Of a stretch of 14,666 nucleotides of DNA, positions 1 to 7,167 are shown piece by piece. The translations under genes and the position numbers were made by a program. The stretch lies in contig CALELI010000086.1 in assembly GCA_937902455.1 (NCBI GenBank), forward strand, positions 1-14,666. Reading direction: 5' to 3'. The notes beneath the pieces were generated by a model. That model did no database searches. It was given only the letters and a program-made list of their open reading frames with translations, and was not told where the DNA came from. Positions within the stretch are counted from its first letter, which is position 1. Every line of letters starts with the position of its first letter. This stretch comes from an uncultured Prevotellaceae bacterium. GTDB lineage: Bacteria; Bacteroidota; Bacteroidia; Bacteroidales; Bacteroidaceae.

Positions 1-20
1 TGGTGAATTACGTTAGTTCC

Positions 21-165
21 TTCGCCCTGAAAGGGCAAAAGTCCTAATGATCGTTGGTGGAACTGTTGCCTTTACAAGGCGTATGCATCACAATCACATT
101 GAAACCCAAGGCGCTGCCATTGGACTGAGGACAACATTGGCCTTTCAGGCCGCTCCGTCAAACGG
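21..165. repeat. cluster of short hairpin (palindromic) units upstream of hpt
   Basis: Five small inverted repeats follow each other here: gccct/agggc (24-28, 32-36), gcctt/aaggc (68-72, 76-80), an imperfect ccaaggc/gccattgg (106-112, 116-123), ggcct/aggcc (139-143, 147-151) and ccgt/acgg (155-158, 162-165). Every loop is three bases. Such a regular series is unlikely to be chance and resembles the mini-palindrome clusters that I recall as scattered non-coding repeats in Bacteroidota genomes; that recollection is not checked. No transposase or terminal repeat is visible in the window. The cluster ends about 60 bp before the hpt -33 box, so it is upstream of the promoter, not in the transcript. 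An open frame through it (47-283) is not believed to be a gene. Confidence 0.5.
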
Positions 166-229
166 TAGGGAAACTTCAGTTAAATTTGAAGATATTAGAG
201 CAAGCATAGAGACTTTTTTTGAATTATTC

Positions 230-260
230 TTTGTGCATTCGTGTTTTTTCCATACCTTTG
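230..260 (+). promoter_or_regulatory. Bacteroidota-type promoter for the hpt operon
   Basis: TTTG at 230-233 is followed after 19 bases by TACCTTTG at 253-260, which matches the known Bacteroidota primary-sigma pattern (TTTG, 19-21 nt, TAnnTTTG). Transcription would begin near 267, giving a leader of about 54 nt before the hpt ATG at 321. It is the only good match ahead of hpt-adk-obgE-yraN and probably drives all four genes. Confidence 0.7.
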
Positions 261-320
261 CTATTGTTTTCATACTAACATAGCGTACGACGGTATTAAT
301 CATTAACAACAATAATTTTT

Positions 321-863
321 ATGGCTGACAAGATTCATATTCTAGACAGAGACTTCGAGGTGTTTATCACCGATGATGTTATCCAGGAAAAAGTAAAGGC
401 AGTAGCAGAAAGACTGAACAAGGACTATGCTGGCAAGAATCCGGTAATGGTGTGCATCCTGAACGGTGCGTTCGTGTTTGCTTCTGACCTTGTGCGTTAC
501 ATCACAACTTTCCAGCCGGAGATTCTCTTCGCCCGTTTCGCTTCCTATGACGGAGTGAAGACCACCGGGACAGTGAGGGAACTGATGGGCGTGAGTGCAA
601 ACCTCGCAGGCCGTGACGTGATCATCGTGGAAGATATCGTTGATACAGGTATCACAATGAAGAATGTCATTCCGTTGTTCAAGGGTAGGGGTGCTGAGAA
701 CATTGCCATCTGTGCTTTCCTCGTGAAACCTGGAAAACTGCAGGTAGACCTTAAGGTTGACTATCCTGCAATGGAGATTCCAAATGACTTTATTGTCGGA
801 TATGGACTCGACTACAACGGAATGGGACGCAACTACAGAGATATTTATAAGGTTATGGAATAA
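321..863 (+). CDS. hpt: hypoxanthine phosphoribosyltransferase
   Basis: Purine salvage enzyme that joins hypoxanthine (usually also guanine) to PRPP to give IMP or GMP in the cytosol. The 180-residue length is usual for bacterial Hpt. Visible family motifs, in order: the pyrophosphate-loop region LNGAFVFA (47-54), the flexible-loop SYDGVKTTG (75-83), the PRPP-binding signature IIVEDIVDTGIT (101-112) with the two adjacent acidic residues E104/D105, the purine-site lysine region LVKP (134-137), and the C-terminal FIVGYGLDYN (157-166) that contacts the base and Mg. It is first in a plus-strand operon; adk starts 16 nt after its stop. The ATG at 321 follows an A/T-rich leader and a well-placed promoter. 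A distinct xanthine-guanine enzyme is less likely because the FxVGYGLDYN end is Hpt-like. Confidence 0.95.
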   Translation: MADKIHILDRDFEVFITDDVIQEKVKAVAERLNKDYAGKNPVMVCILNGAFVFASDLVRYITTFQPEILFARFASYDGVKTTGTVRELMGVSANLAGRDVIIVEDIVDTGITMKNVIPLFKGRGAENIAICAFLVKPGKLQVDLKVDYPAMEIPNDFIVGYGLDYNGMGRNYRDIYKVME

Positions 864-879
864 TGAATAATAAATAACA

Positions 880-1452
880 ATGAAGAATATTATTATTTTC
901 GGTGCACCTGGTTCTGGAAAGGGCACATACAGTGATGAGATAGTAAGCAGATATGGGATGGGACACATCTCGACAGGTGACGTGCTTCGCGCAGAGATAA
1001 AGAATGGTACAGAACTTGGCAGGCTGGCAAAGGGTATTATCGACAAGGGTCAGTTGATTCCTGACGAACTGATGATTGACATCCTCGCAAAGGTCTATGA
1101 CGAGCAGATTCCCGGTAAGGGTGTGATCTTTGACGGTTTTCCTCGTACTATTGCTCAGGCTGAGGCTCTCAAGAAGATGCTTTCGGAAAGAGGACATGAA
1201 CTGGGAAACATGATAGAACTGATTGTTGACGAAGAAACTCTTATGGCTCGTCTGCTCAACCGCGCAAAAGAACAGGGTAGGGCTGATGACAATGAAGAGA
1301 CCATCAAGGCCCGTTTCCAGGTTTACCATAAGCAGACAGAACCTCTCGCAGAATGGTTTGAGAAGGAAGGCGTCCGCCATACTTTCACGTGGAAGGGCGA
1401 CAAGCAGGTGATGCTGAACGAGATTTTTGCCTTCCTCGATGGCGAGAAATAA
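880..1452 (+). CDS. adk: adenylate kinase (short-LID form)
   Basis: Catalyses ATP + AMP = 2 ADP in the cytosol. The P-loop GAPGSGKGT is at residues 8-16, the AMP-binding STGDVLR at 31-37, DGFPRT with its AMP/phosphate arginine at 85-90, and the arginines of the lid region at R128, R134 and R145 around GRADDNEET (133-141). At 190 residues with only a brief loop after R128 it is the short form that lacks the zinc-finger LID insertion. One oddity: residue 17, after the P-loop, is Tyr where most Adk proteins have Gln. It lies between hpt and obgE on the same strand with short gaps, so it is co-transcribed. The ATG at 880 is preceded by an A-rich leader typical of the phylum. Confidence 0.95.
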   Translation: MKNIIIFGAPGSGKGTYSDEIVSRYGMGHISTGDVLRAEIKNGTELGRLAKGIIDKGQLIPDELMIDILAKVYDEQIPGKGVIFDGFPRTIAQAEALKKMLSERGHELGNMIELIVDEETLMARLLNRAKEQGRADDNEETIKARFQVYHKQTEPLAEWFEKEGVRHTFTWKGDKQVMLNEIFAFLDGEK

Positions 1453-1482
1453 AGTTGCATCCAAACAAAAACAGTGATATAA

Positions 1483-2484
1483 ATGCCAGACAGCAATTTC
1501 ATAGATTACGTAAGGATCTACTGTCGCTCGGGTAAGGGCGGACGTGGATCTGCTCACATGCACAGGGCGAAATATGTGCCAAAGGGAGGTCCTGATGGCG
1601 GTAACGGAGGAAATGGTGGTAGTGTGATAATGAGGGGAAACCGTAATTACTGGACTCTTCTGCATCTGAGATACGAACGTCATGTCTTTGCTGAACATGG
1701 TGCTGACGGCTTCGAGAACAGAAGTACCGGCAAGAAAGGTGCCGACAAGATAATCGAGGTGCCTCTTGGCACTATGGCATTCGATGCCGAGACCCATGAG
1801 TTCATAGCAGAGGTCATGGAGGACGGCCAGGAAGTCATGCTGCTGAAAGGTGGTAGGGGAGGACTTGGCAATTTCAACTTTGCCACCCCTACAAACCAGG
1901 CACCACGATACGCACAGCCAGGTGAACCGGCCTTGGAGCAGGAAATCATACTGGAACTGAAGTTGCTTGCAGACGTAGGACTTGTGGGATTTCCAAATGC
2001 AGGAAAGTCGACTCTGGTATCTTCTGTATCTGCGGCAAAGCCAAAAATCGCAAATTATCCATTTACGACACTCGAGCCTTCACTGGGCATCGTACCGTAC
2101 AGGGATAACAAGTCATTCGTGATAGCAGATATCCCGGGTATAATAGAAGGTGCGAGTCAGGGCAAGGGACTTGGTCTGCGCTTCCTCCGTCATATCGAAC
2201 GAAATTCATTGTTGCTCTTCATGATTCCTGGAGATTCCGACGATATCAAGCGTGACTATGAAATCCTTCTCAACGAGCTGACGACGTATAATCCTGAATT
2301 ACTTGACAAGAAGAGAGTTCTCGCCATTTCCAAGTGTGACCTAATCGATGACGAACTCCTGGAAATGCAAAAGGCTACAATGCCTGAGGGAATCCCTTCT
2401 GTTGTAATATCAGCAGTGACTGGCCGTGGACTGGAGCAACTTAAGGACCTCCTCTGGAAGGAACTGAATCTGGAAGGCGAATGA
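1483..2484 (+). CDS. obgE: Obg family GTPase (ribosome-associated)
   Basis: Essential GTPase that binds the large ribosomal subunit and takes part in 50S assembly and stress control. The N-terminal Obg fold (about 1-160) shows the glycine-rich repeats GKGGRGS, GGPDGGNGGNGGS and KGGRGGLGN. The G domain has G1 GFPNAGKS (169-176), switch I TTLEP (195-199), G3 DIPG (216-219), G4 SKCD (283-286, in place of the classic NKxD, as often seen in Bacteroidota Obg) and G5 SAVTG (310-314). It stops at residue 333, just after the G domain, so the variable C-terminal domain of E. coli or Bacillus Obg is missing. Its last four bases overlap the yraN start (ATGA), implying translational coupling. The ATG at 1483 gives the expected N-terminus of the fold. 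Confidence 0.95.
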   Translation: MPDSNFIDYVRIYCRSGKGGRGSAHMHRAKYVPKGGPDGGNGGNGGSVIMRGNRNYWTLLHLRYERHVFAEHGADGFENRSTGKKGADKIIEVPLGTMAFDAETHEFIAEVMEDGQEVMLLKGGRGGLGNFNFATPTNQAPRYAQPGEPALEQEIILELKLLADVGLVGFPNAGKSTLVSSVSAAKPKIANYPFTTLEPSLGIVPYRDNKSFVIADIPGIIEGASQGKGLGLRFLRHIERNSLLLFMIPGDSDDIKRDYEILLNELTTYNPELLDKKRVLAISKCDLIDDELLEMQKATMPEGIPSVVISAVTGRGLEQLKDLLWKELNLEGE

Positions 2485-2906
2485 CGGAAACATGGGCATT
2501 AGGACAGACTGGTGAGGAACTGGCAGCCGACTATCTTTCAAAACACGGATACCAGATTCTTCACCATAACTGGAACTTACATAGGGGATGCGAACTCGAT
2601 CTTGTTGCCAGGAAGAATGGTGAACTGCATTTCTTCGAGGTGAAGACTCGCAGTCGTGTCTCGGATACCTTCGGCTCGCCTGAAGAGGCTGTAGATGCCA
2701 GGAAACAGAGGCATATACAATCAGCCATCTCATATTATACATCTTATTATAAGATAGACCCTGATACTCCTATACATCTTGATGTAATAGCAATCATCTA
2801 TCGTGGTGAGGATGATTACGAACTGAAATTACTGGAAGATGTCTATTTCTTTGAATTCTCGCGCTCGCAATATAAAGGGCGTCAGCACGGGTGGAGATAC
2901 AGGTAA
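2481..2906 (+). CDS. yraN: YraN/UPF0102 family nuclease-fold protein
   Basis: A 141-residue member of the UPF0102 family, which has a restriction-endonuclease-like (PD-(D/E)XK) fold; its cellular role is not settled, though a link to DNA processing is often assumed. The start LGQTGEELAADYL (7-19) is the family's first helix; the active-site pattern is E38-x-D40 (CELDLV) followed by E53-V-K55 (FFEVKTRS), and SPEEAVDARKQ (66-76) matches the conserved helix that follows. The ATG overlaps the obgE stop by 4 bp, so it is the last gene of the hpt operon. Residue 37 is Cys where most members have Gly. It ends only 4 bp from the convergent TPR gene. Confidence 0.88.
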   Translation: MTETWALGQTGEELAADYLSKHGYQILHHNWNLHRGCELDLVARKNGELHFFEVKTRSRVSDTFGSPEEAVDARKQRHIQSAISYYTSYYKIDPDTPIHLDVIAIIYRGEDDYELKLLEDVYFFEFSRSQYKGRQHGWRYR

Positions 2907-2925
2907 ATGGTCAGTCCATGACCAT
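2907..2925. terminator. 7-bp inverted repeat between convergent genes, possible weak terminator
   Basis: A perfect atggtca/tgaccat pair (2907-2913 and 2919-2925) with a five-base loop spans the junction of two convergent genes and includes the final codons of the TPR gene. On the minus strand it is followed by only TTTACC and on the plus strand by no T run, so it would be a poor intrinsic terminator. Its position is suggestive, but the fit is weak. Confidence 0.3.
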
Positions 2926-4989
2926 CACGGCTTCGAATATTGTCCTGATGCTTGACTCGTTGACTCCTATGCGACTGAGATATGGTGCATAGTTCCAGAA
3001 GTCTTTGCTGAATCTTGACTTGCCTTCGTGCTCATTGGTGGCTGCTGACAGATAGTGCTGCTGCGCGTTCTTGTATTGTGCATAGGCTTCACGCATGTCA
3101 TTTTTTGCAAGCAATATGTGCCCGAGGCCTAATTCTGCCGTAGCATCACCTTTCTCTACACATTTAAGGTATTCTTTCTCTGCCTTGTCAAATGACTTCG
3201 TCATGAGCAAGCCCCATGCCAGCATTTGATGTCCCAACAGGTTCTCCTCGTCAAGATACGTCACCTTATATAATAAAGGTATTGACTTGTCGTATTCCTC
3301 CAAAGCGAAGAAACACTCAGCCTTCTTGCTGACGAATTTCAGATCGTCAGGATTAGATTCGATTAGTCGGTCTAAATATTGAATTGCCTCTCGGTATTGC
3401 TTGTCATCAAATGTGATTTGCGACAGATGGAGTGTGGTCCAGTGGGAGTCCGGGGTTAACTGATCTGCAATGTGGAGACACTTGTACGCATTTGTGAGAT
3501 CGTTGCTTTTCTGATAGCAGAATCCAATCTTCTGCCATAGCTCGGCATCTTCCTCGCGCTCTTTGGGATCGAGGAACAGAAACATATCTAATGCATCCTC
3601 GTATAGAGCCTTGCGCATGAAGAATTCAGCGAGGTTGAGTATGTGTTCCCTTTGCTGAAGAATACTCTTGAAAGCCTGGCGATGAAGTGGCGAGAAATTT
3701 GATAGCTTGCTTTCGAAAGGGTTAGTGAATTGCTGATGATATGGATAAATAGTGAAGAATCGGTATAGGTCCTGCACGTATTTCCGTGCGACATCATCAC
3801 TCTTTTCTCCCTTTATGACAGCGTTGCGGTCATTTTCCTCATCAGCAATCAGGTCATCAAGTTTCATGTCGTCAGGAAGTTGCTGGGCTAATTGTCCCTT
3901 GATGACCTCTGAACCTATGCCGCCCATCTGCCCGAACATGAAAACGAATGAGTACTTGTCGGAACTACAGAATGGTGTTATCTTCAGCAGCTTGCTCACC
4001 AGTGACTCTTTGTTGACGGACTGTACGTCAGGATTCTCCGCAGAGAATGGCAGGAACCAGTTCTGCATTTTCTGGAAGAAAGGAAAATGCTTCAGCTGCC
4101 GGAATGTTGCCATATAGATGTCGGCACCTTCCATTTGTAGCTGTGCCATCTGATGAATCTTTTTTTCCGCCTTTAAGTCTGCTTTGTTGTTACGAATCCA
4201 TTCGGGATTCTCTCCGTTGCCGGTCAGCGCATCGTCAAGTTCCTGAATGCCCATCTCATTTTGTCTGAAGCGAGTGCTGGCCAGTATTGCAGGCATGATG
4301 TCGTTTCGCATCTTGTTGGTGACAGAGTCAGTCATCTTGCTGTACTGCAGGGCAATATGTGCGCTGAAGAACTGACGGACAAACTGGACATTGTCTGCGA
4401 GCATGGAGAAGCGTTCCGTTACTTGAGGGTACTGGTGCATTCTGGAATCGTATCGCCTGAGAATCAATATGATTCCAACTAAAGCCCGCTGATTGACCTC
4501 CAGCTCCTCGTCGTTGTATGCGTTGAAGAGAAATGTGAGTTTCTTAAGGTCAAACATCTCGTAAAGTGCCAGTGTGACGGCTGAGACGATAAGCGGATAT
4601 TGTTCCTTATCGAGTTCTGCAACGTCGCAGATGTGTCGATATTCGTCATCGTTCCATAAATCTGATGTCCAGATTCTGTCGAATATGCCTGTCTCGGCAT
4701 TGTCAATGGCTTTCACATACTGGTCGTTTGGCGCCTTAAGGATACGGATTCTGCGATTAGCACTGTCGTTTATGCAATATGCGTCTTGTATGAATCCAGT
4801 CAGCGCTCTTTCATCGGATTGTGTCTCGCCTGTAATCTGCACGCGAAGATACGCCTTGTAGTTCTGCTGCAAGGTGTAAAAGACTTCAGTAAGTGTTGCA
4901 TCCCGAAGACTCTCTATCTTGGCTTTCATCAACTCAAGGGCCTCTGCTAACTTACTTTCTGCAAGAAGACTATATATATTTGGAATCAT
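2911..4989 (-). CDS. cytosolic tetratricopeptide-repeat protein, function unknown
   Basis: A 692-residue protein without a signal peptide or membrane segment. Residues 1-440 are mostly helical, with no motif I recognise; about 450-645 hold consecutive TPR-like helix pairs, for example EFFMRKALYEDALDMFLFLDP (455-475), LWQKIGFCYQKSNDLTNAYKCLHIADQLTP (484-513), KQYREAIQYLDRLIESNPDD (530-549) and ECFFALEEYDKSIPLLYKVTYLDEEN (558-583). TPRs usually serve as protein-binding scaffolds, so a partner is expected. The start codon at 4989 overlaps the stop of the upstream lipoprotein gene by 4 bp, which points to coupled translation and a shared role. A Met at the same place gives a clean helical N-terminus, supporting this start. 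I do not recognise a named family. Confidence 0.85.
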   Translation of the reverse strand: MIPNIYSLLAESKLAEALELMKAKIESLRDATLTEVFYTLQQNYKAYLRVQITGETQSDERALTGFIQDAYCINDSANRRIRILKAPNDQYVKAIDNAETGIFDRIWTSDLWNDDEYRHICDVAELDKEQYPLIVSAVTLALYEMFDLKKLTFLFNAYNDEELEVNQRALVGIILILRRYDSRMHQYPQVTERFSMLADNVQFVRQFFSAHIALQYSKMTDSVTNKMRNDIMPAILASTRFRQNEMGIQELDDALTGNGENPEWIRNNKADLKAEKKIHQMAQLQMEGADIYMATFRQLKHFPFFQKMQNWFLPFSAENPDVQSVNKESLVSKLLKITPFCSSDKYSFVFMFGQMGGIGSEVIKGQLAQQLPDDMKLDDLIADEENDRNAVIKGEKSDDVARKYVQDLYRFFTIYPYHQQFTNPFESKLSNFSPLHRQAFKSILQQREHILNLAEFFMRKALYEDALDMFLFLDPKEREEDAELWQKIGFCYQKSNDLTNAYKCLHIADQLTPDSHWTTLHLSQITFDDKQYREAIQYLDRLIESNPDDLKFVSKKAECFFALEEYDKSIPLLYKVTYLDEENLLGHQMLAWGLLMTKSFDKAEKEYLKCVEKGDATAELGLGHILLAKNDMREAYAQYKNAQQHYLSAATNEHEGKSRFSKDFWNYAPYLSRIGVNESSIRTIFEAVMVMD

Positions 4990-5747
4990 TGTTGTCTCGT
5001 TCTGTTGCCAATGCGGAGTTTTGCGATGTTGTAGGCCTGGACAATCTTTTTGATGTCGTCCTTTCTCACTTTATTGATTGAGTCATTCACTATGGCATGG
5101 AACATCTGCGGACATATCAAGTCTGTTGTTGTAACTCGGTTGGCGCCTGAGTCTACACACATGGTTGCCCATGGCTCTGGCAGTATGGCTCCGTCGTATT
5201 GTCCCTGAATAAGCATGCCTGCTCTCATGCGTATGTTGTTGATTTGTGGCCGGTTGAGTTCGTCGTGTCGGAGATGCGCCTTTTCCGTTATCTTGTCGGC
5301 AAAATCGTCTAATGAAGAGTTCCTGGTCAGGGCCACAATCTTTTCTGACAGGCTGTTGATGTTCCTTACTCTTGCTTTTCTTGACATCACGAGCGACAAG
5401 ACCATCTTGTCATTGAGTACGCTGATAATACTGTCGGAGTCGCATTCTGACAGTAGGAAAGCCATCCTCACGGAATCCACTATTTCCATCTGAGACCATC
5501 CCTTCGTGAATGCAGTATCCGCATCCATCTCTGATTCGTATAGGTGCAGTTTCACTCTTACACCCAATGAATCATACAACCCACAGGAATCTGCATACAT
5601 GAAGGCATGGCATTCCTCGACGGGGAGGATTGCTATGTGAAAAGCCGATGAGTCGTAATCCGACTCATCGGTCTGAGTGTCATTTCCATTACATGCGAGC
5701 ATGATGCAGGCAATCATGAAAACGGATATGTATATGAGTTTTCTCAC
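4986..5747 (-). CDS. lipoprotein resembling a type-2 periplasmic substrate-binding protein
   Basis: 253 residues with a lipoprotein signal (MRKLIYISVFMIACIMLAC, acylation expected at C19; C14 is a less likely alternative) and an acidic, Asn/Asp/Thr-rich linker. The rest reads like the NMT1/taurine-nitrate class of binding proteins: a first strand IAILPVEECHAFMYADSCGLYDSLGVRVKLH, then the segment DSLGVRVKLHLYESEMDADTAF, and near the C-terminus GQYDGAILPEPWATMC, the typical 'D-A-x-x-x-P-E-P' hinge element. It would bind a small ligand in the periplasm, but no ABC permease or ATPase gene is adjacent. It starts 8 bp after pgk ends and overlaps the TPR gene. The fold assignment is an inference from pattern; the ligand is unknown. 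Confidence 0.8.
   Translation of the reverse strand: MRKLIYISVFMIACIMLACNGNDTQTDESDYDSSAFHIAILPVEECHAFMYADSCGLYDSLGVRVKLHLYESEMDADTAFTKGWSQMEIVDSVRMAFLLSECDSDSIISVLNDKMVLSLVMSRKARVRNINSLSEKIVALTRNSSLDDFADKITEKAHLRHDELNRPQINNIRMRAGMLIQGQYDGAILPEPWATMCVDSGANRVTTTDLICPQMFHAIVNDSINKVRKDDIKKIVQAYNIAKLRIGNRTRQQ
5645..5671 (-). terminator. 11-bp inverted repeat early in the lipoprotein gene; candidate pgk attenuator
   Basis: ccgatgagtcg (5645-5655) pairs perfectly with cgactcatcgg (5661-5671) around a five-base loop. On the minus strand the stem is followed by CTTTTC, a short T tract. It lies about 85-110 nt beyond the pgk stop and within codons 26-35 of the lipoprotein gene, just after the signal peptide. 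It could act as a partial terminator that keeps the lipoprotein and TPR genes well below pgk. The T tract is short, so a purely translational or mRNA-stability effect, or chance, is also possible. Confidence 0.4.
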
Positions 5748-5755
5748 GTGTCTGA

Positions 5756-7021
5756 TTACTGAACAGCAGCAACTCCTGGGAGGATCTTGCCTTCGATGGC
5801 CTCGAGAAGAGCACCACCACCAGTCGAAATGTAAGATACCTTATCTGCCAGTCCGAACTTGTTGCAGCATGCAACAGAGTCACCGCCACCGATGAGTGAG
5901 AATGCACCTTCTGCTGTAGCCTCAGCAATTGCATCGCCTACGGCACGGCTTCCAGCACAGAAATCATCGCATTCGAAACATCCTGCAGGACCGTTCCAGA
6001 GAATAGTCTTTGCGCCCTTGATGGCTTCTGCAAACTTCTTGCGGCTTTCAGGACCAGCATCAAGACCTTCGAACTCAGCAGGGATTTCGTTTGACTTGAA
6101 TACTTCAGTCTTTGCACCTGGCTTAACAGAGAATGTGCCGAAGTCATAGTCTGTGCAGCATACAGAGTCTGTACCGAGAACGAGTTCAACTCCATTTTCC
6201 TTTGCCATCTTTTCAACATTGAGAGCAACGTCCAGCTTGTCAAGCTCAACAATTGAGTTACCGATTTCGCCTCCGTGAGCCTTTGAGAATGTGTAGGTCA
6301 TACCACCGCAGAGGATGAGCTTGTCAACCTTTCCGAGAAGATTTTCAATGATACCAATCTTTGAAGAAACCTTGCTACCACCCATGATTGCTACGAATGG
6401 ACGCTTGATATTACTGAGGACGTTGTCAACTGCCTGTACTTCCTTTTCCATGAGGAGACCGAGCATCTTGTTGTCAGCATCAAAGTAGTCAGCGATGACT
6501 GCTGTAGATGCGTGCTTTCTGTGAGCGGTTCCGAATGCGTCGTTTACATAGCAGTCTGCATAGCTTGCAAGAACCTTGGCAAATTCCTTCTGACTTGCCT
6601 TCATTGCTTTCTTTGCCTCTTCGTAAGCTGGATCTTCCTTGTCGATTCCTACTGGCTTGCCTTCTTCTTCTGGATAGAATCTGAGGTTTTCGAGAAGTAA
6701 TGCTTCACCTGGCTTAAGAGCCTTTGCTGCTTCCTGAGCCTTCTGGCAGTCGTCAACGAAGGTAACTGGTGCACCGAGTGCCTTTTCTACAGCATCCTTA
6801 ATCTGGCTGAGAGACATCTTAGGATTTACTTTTCCCTTTGGCTTGCCCATGTGAGACATGATGATGAGGCTACCGCCTTCTGCAAGAATCTGCTTGAGTG
6901 TTGGAAGAGCACCGCGGATACGGGTGTCGTCTGTAATGTTTCCGTTCTCATCGAGTGGCACATTGAAGTCCACACGAACGATTGCCTTCTTACCGGCAAA
7001 TTTGTAATCGTTGAATTTCAT
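5756..7021 (-). CDS. pgk: phosphoglycerate kinase
   Basis: Glycolytic enzyme that makes ATP and 3-phosphoglycerate from 1,3-bisphosphoglycerate and ADP in the cytosol. It has the N-terminal substrate motif VRVDFNVPLDENGNITDDTR, the SHMGKPKG loop, LLLENLRFYPEEEGK, the segment NDAFGTAHRKHAST, MGGSKVSSKI, and in the C-terminal nucleotide domain WNGPAGCFE, LIGGGDSVACCNKFG and STGGGALLEAIEGK. At 421 residues it is longer than the E. coli protein (387), in part from a Lys/Glu-rich insertion after FYPEEEG; Bacteroidota Pgk proteins are usually this long. Codon choice is strongly biased, as expected for abundant enzymes. It has its own promoter and is probably the main transcript of the minus-strand unit; the lipoprotein gene begins 8 bp after its stop. 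The ATG at 7021 gives the usual N-terminus. Confidence 0.97.
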   Translation of the reverse strand: MKFNDYKFAGKKAIVRVDFNVPLDENGNITDDTRIRGALPTLKQILAEGGSLIIMSHMGKPKGKVNPKMSLSQIKDAVEKALGAPVTFVDDCQKAQEAAKALKPGEALLLENLRFYPEEEGKPVGIDKEDPAYEEAKKAMKASQKEFAKVLASYADCYVNDAFGTAHRKHASTAVIADYFDADNKMLGLLMEKEVQAVDNVLSNIKRPFVAIMGGSKVSSKIGIIENLLGKVDKLILCGGMTYTFSKAHGGEIGNSIVELDKLDVALNVEKMAKENGVELVLGTDSVCCTDYDFGTFSVKPGAKTEVFKSNEIPAEFEGLDAGPESRKKFAEAIKGAKTILWNGPAGCFECDDFCAGSRAVGDAIAEATAEGAFSLIGGGDSVACCNKFGLADKVSYISTGGGALLEAIEGKILPGVAAVQ

Positions 7022-7076
7022 ATTGTTTATAATTATAAAAAAAATGCTTTCAGCAAAGTTTAGTCTTATTTGGGTG

Positions 7077-7110
7077 CAAATATAGTAAATAAATCCGACA
7101 TATCAGCAAA
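7077..7110 (-). promoter_or_regulatory. probable pgk promoter
   Basis: On the minus strand TATATTTG occupies 7084-7077, a full match to TAnnTTTG. A TTTG at 7110-7107 lies 22 nt upstream, slightly more than the usual 19-21, within a run of Ts. Initiation near 7070 would leave a leader of about 48 nt before the ATG at 7021. It is the only full match of this kind ahead of pgk. Confidence 0.6.
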
Positions 7111-7167
7111 AAAAAGGGTATTTTTGGGCTCCTTCACATATATTAAGAAACGAAGGCGAGTACTAAA

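Noticed and set aside
24..165. CRISPR-like array
   Set aside because: The units are short palindromes that differ from each other, with no constant repeat and no equal-length spacers.
47..283. Open frame of 78 codons at the left end
   Set aside because: It runs through the hairpin cluster and over the hpt promoter, has no recognisable domain, and its sequence is explained by the repeat. Its end would place the promoter inside a gene.
342..1046. Minus-strand frame opposite hpt
   Set aside because: Antisense shadow of hpt/adk with a His/Ser-rich, non-protein-like composition.
853..1797. Long minus-strand frame opposite adk and obgE
   Set aside because: It lies antisense to two clearly recognised genes, shows no family motif, and follows from their codon use.
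7111..7167. Possible terminator after the 7168-7773 gene
   Set aside because: Only a 5-bp stem (ccttc 7131-7135, gaagg 7152-7156) with a 16-base loop precedes the T run by about 20 nt on the minus strand; too weak to call.
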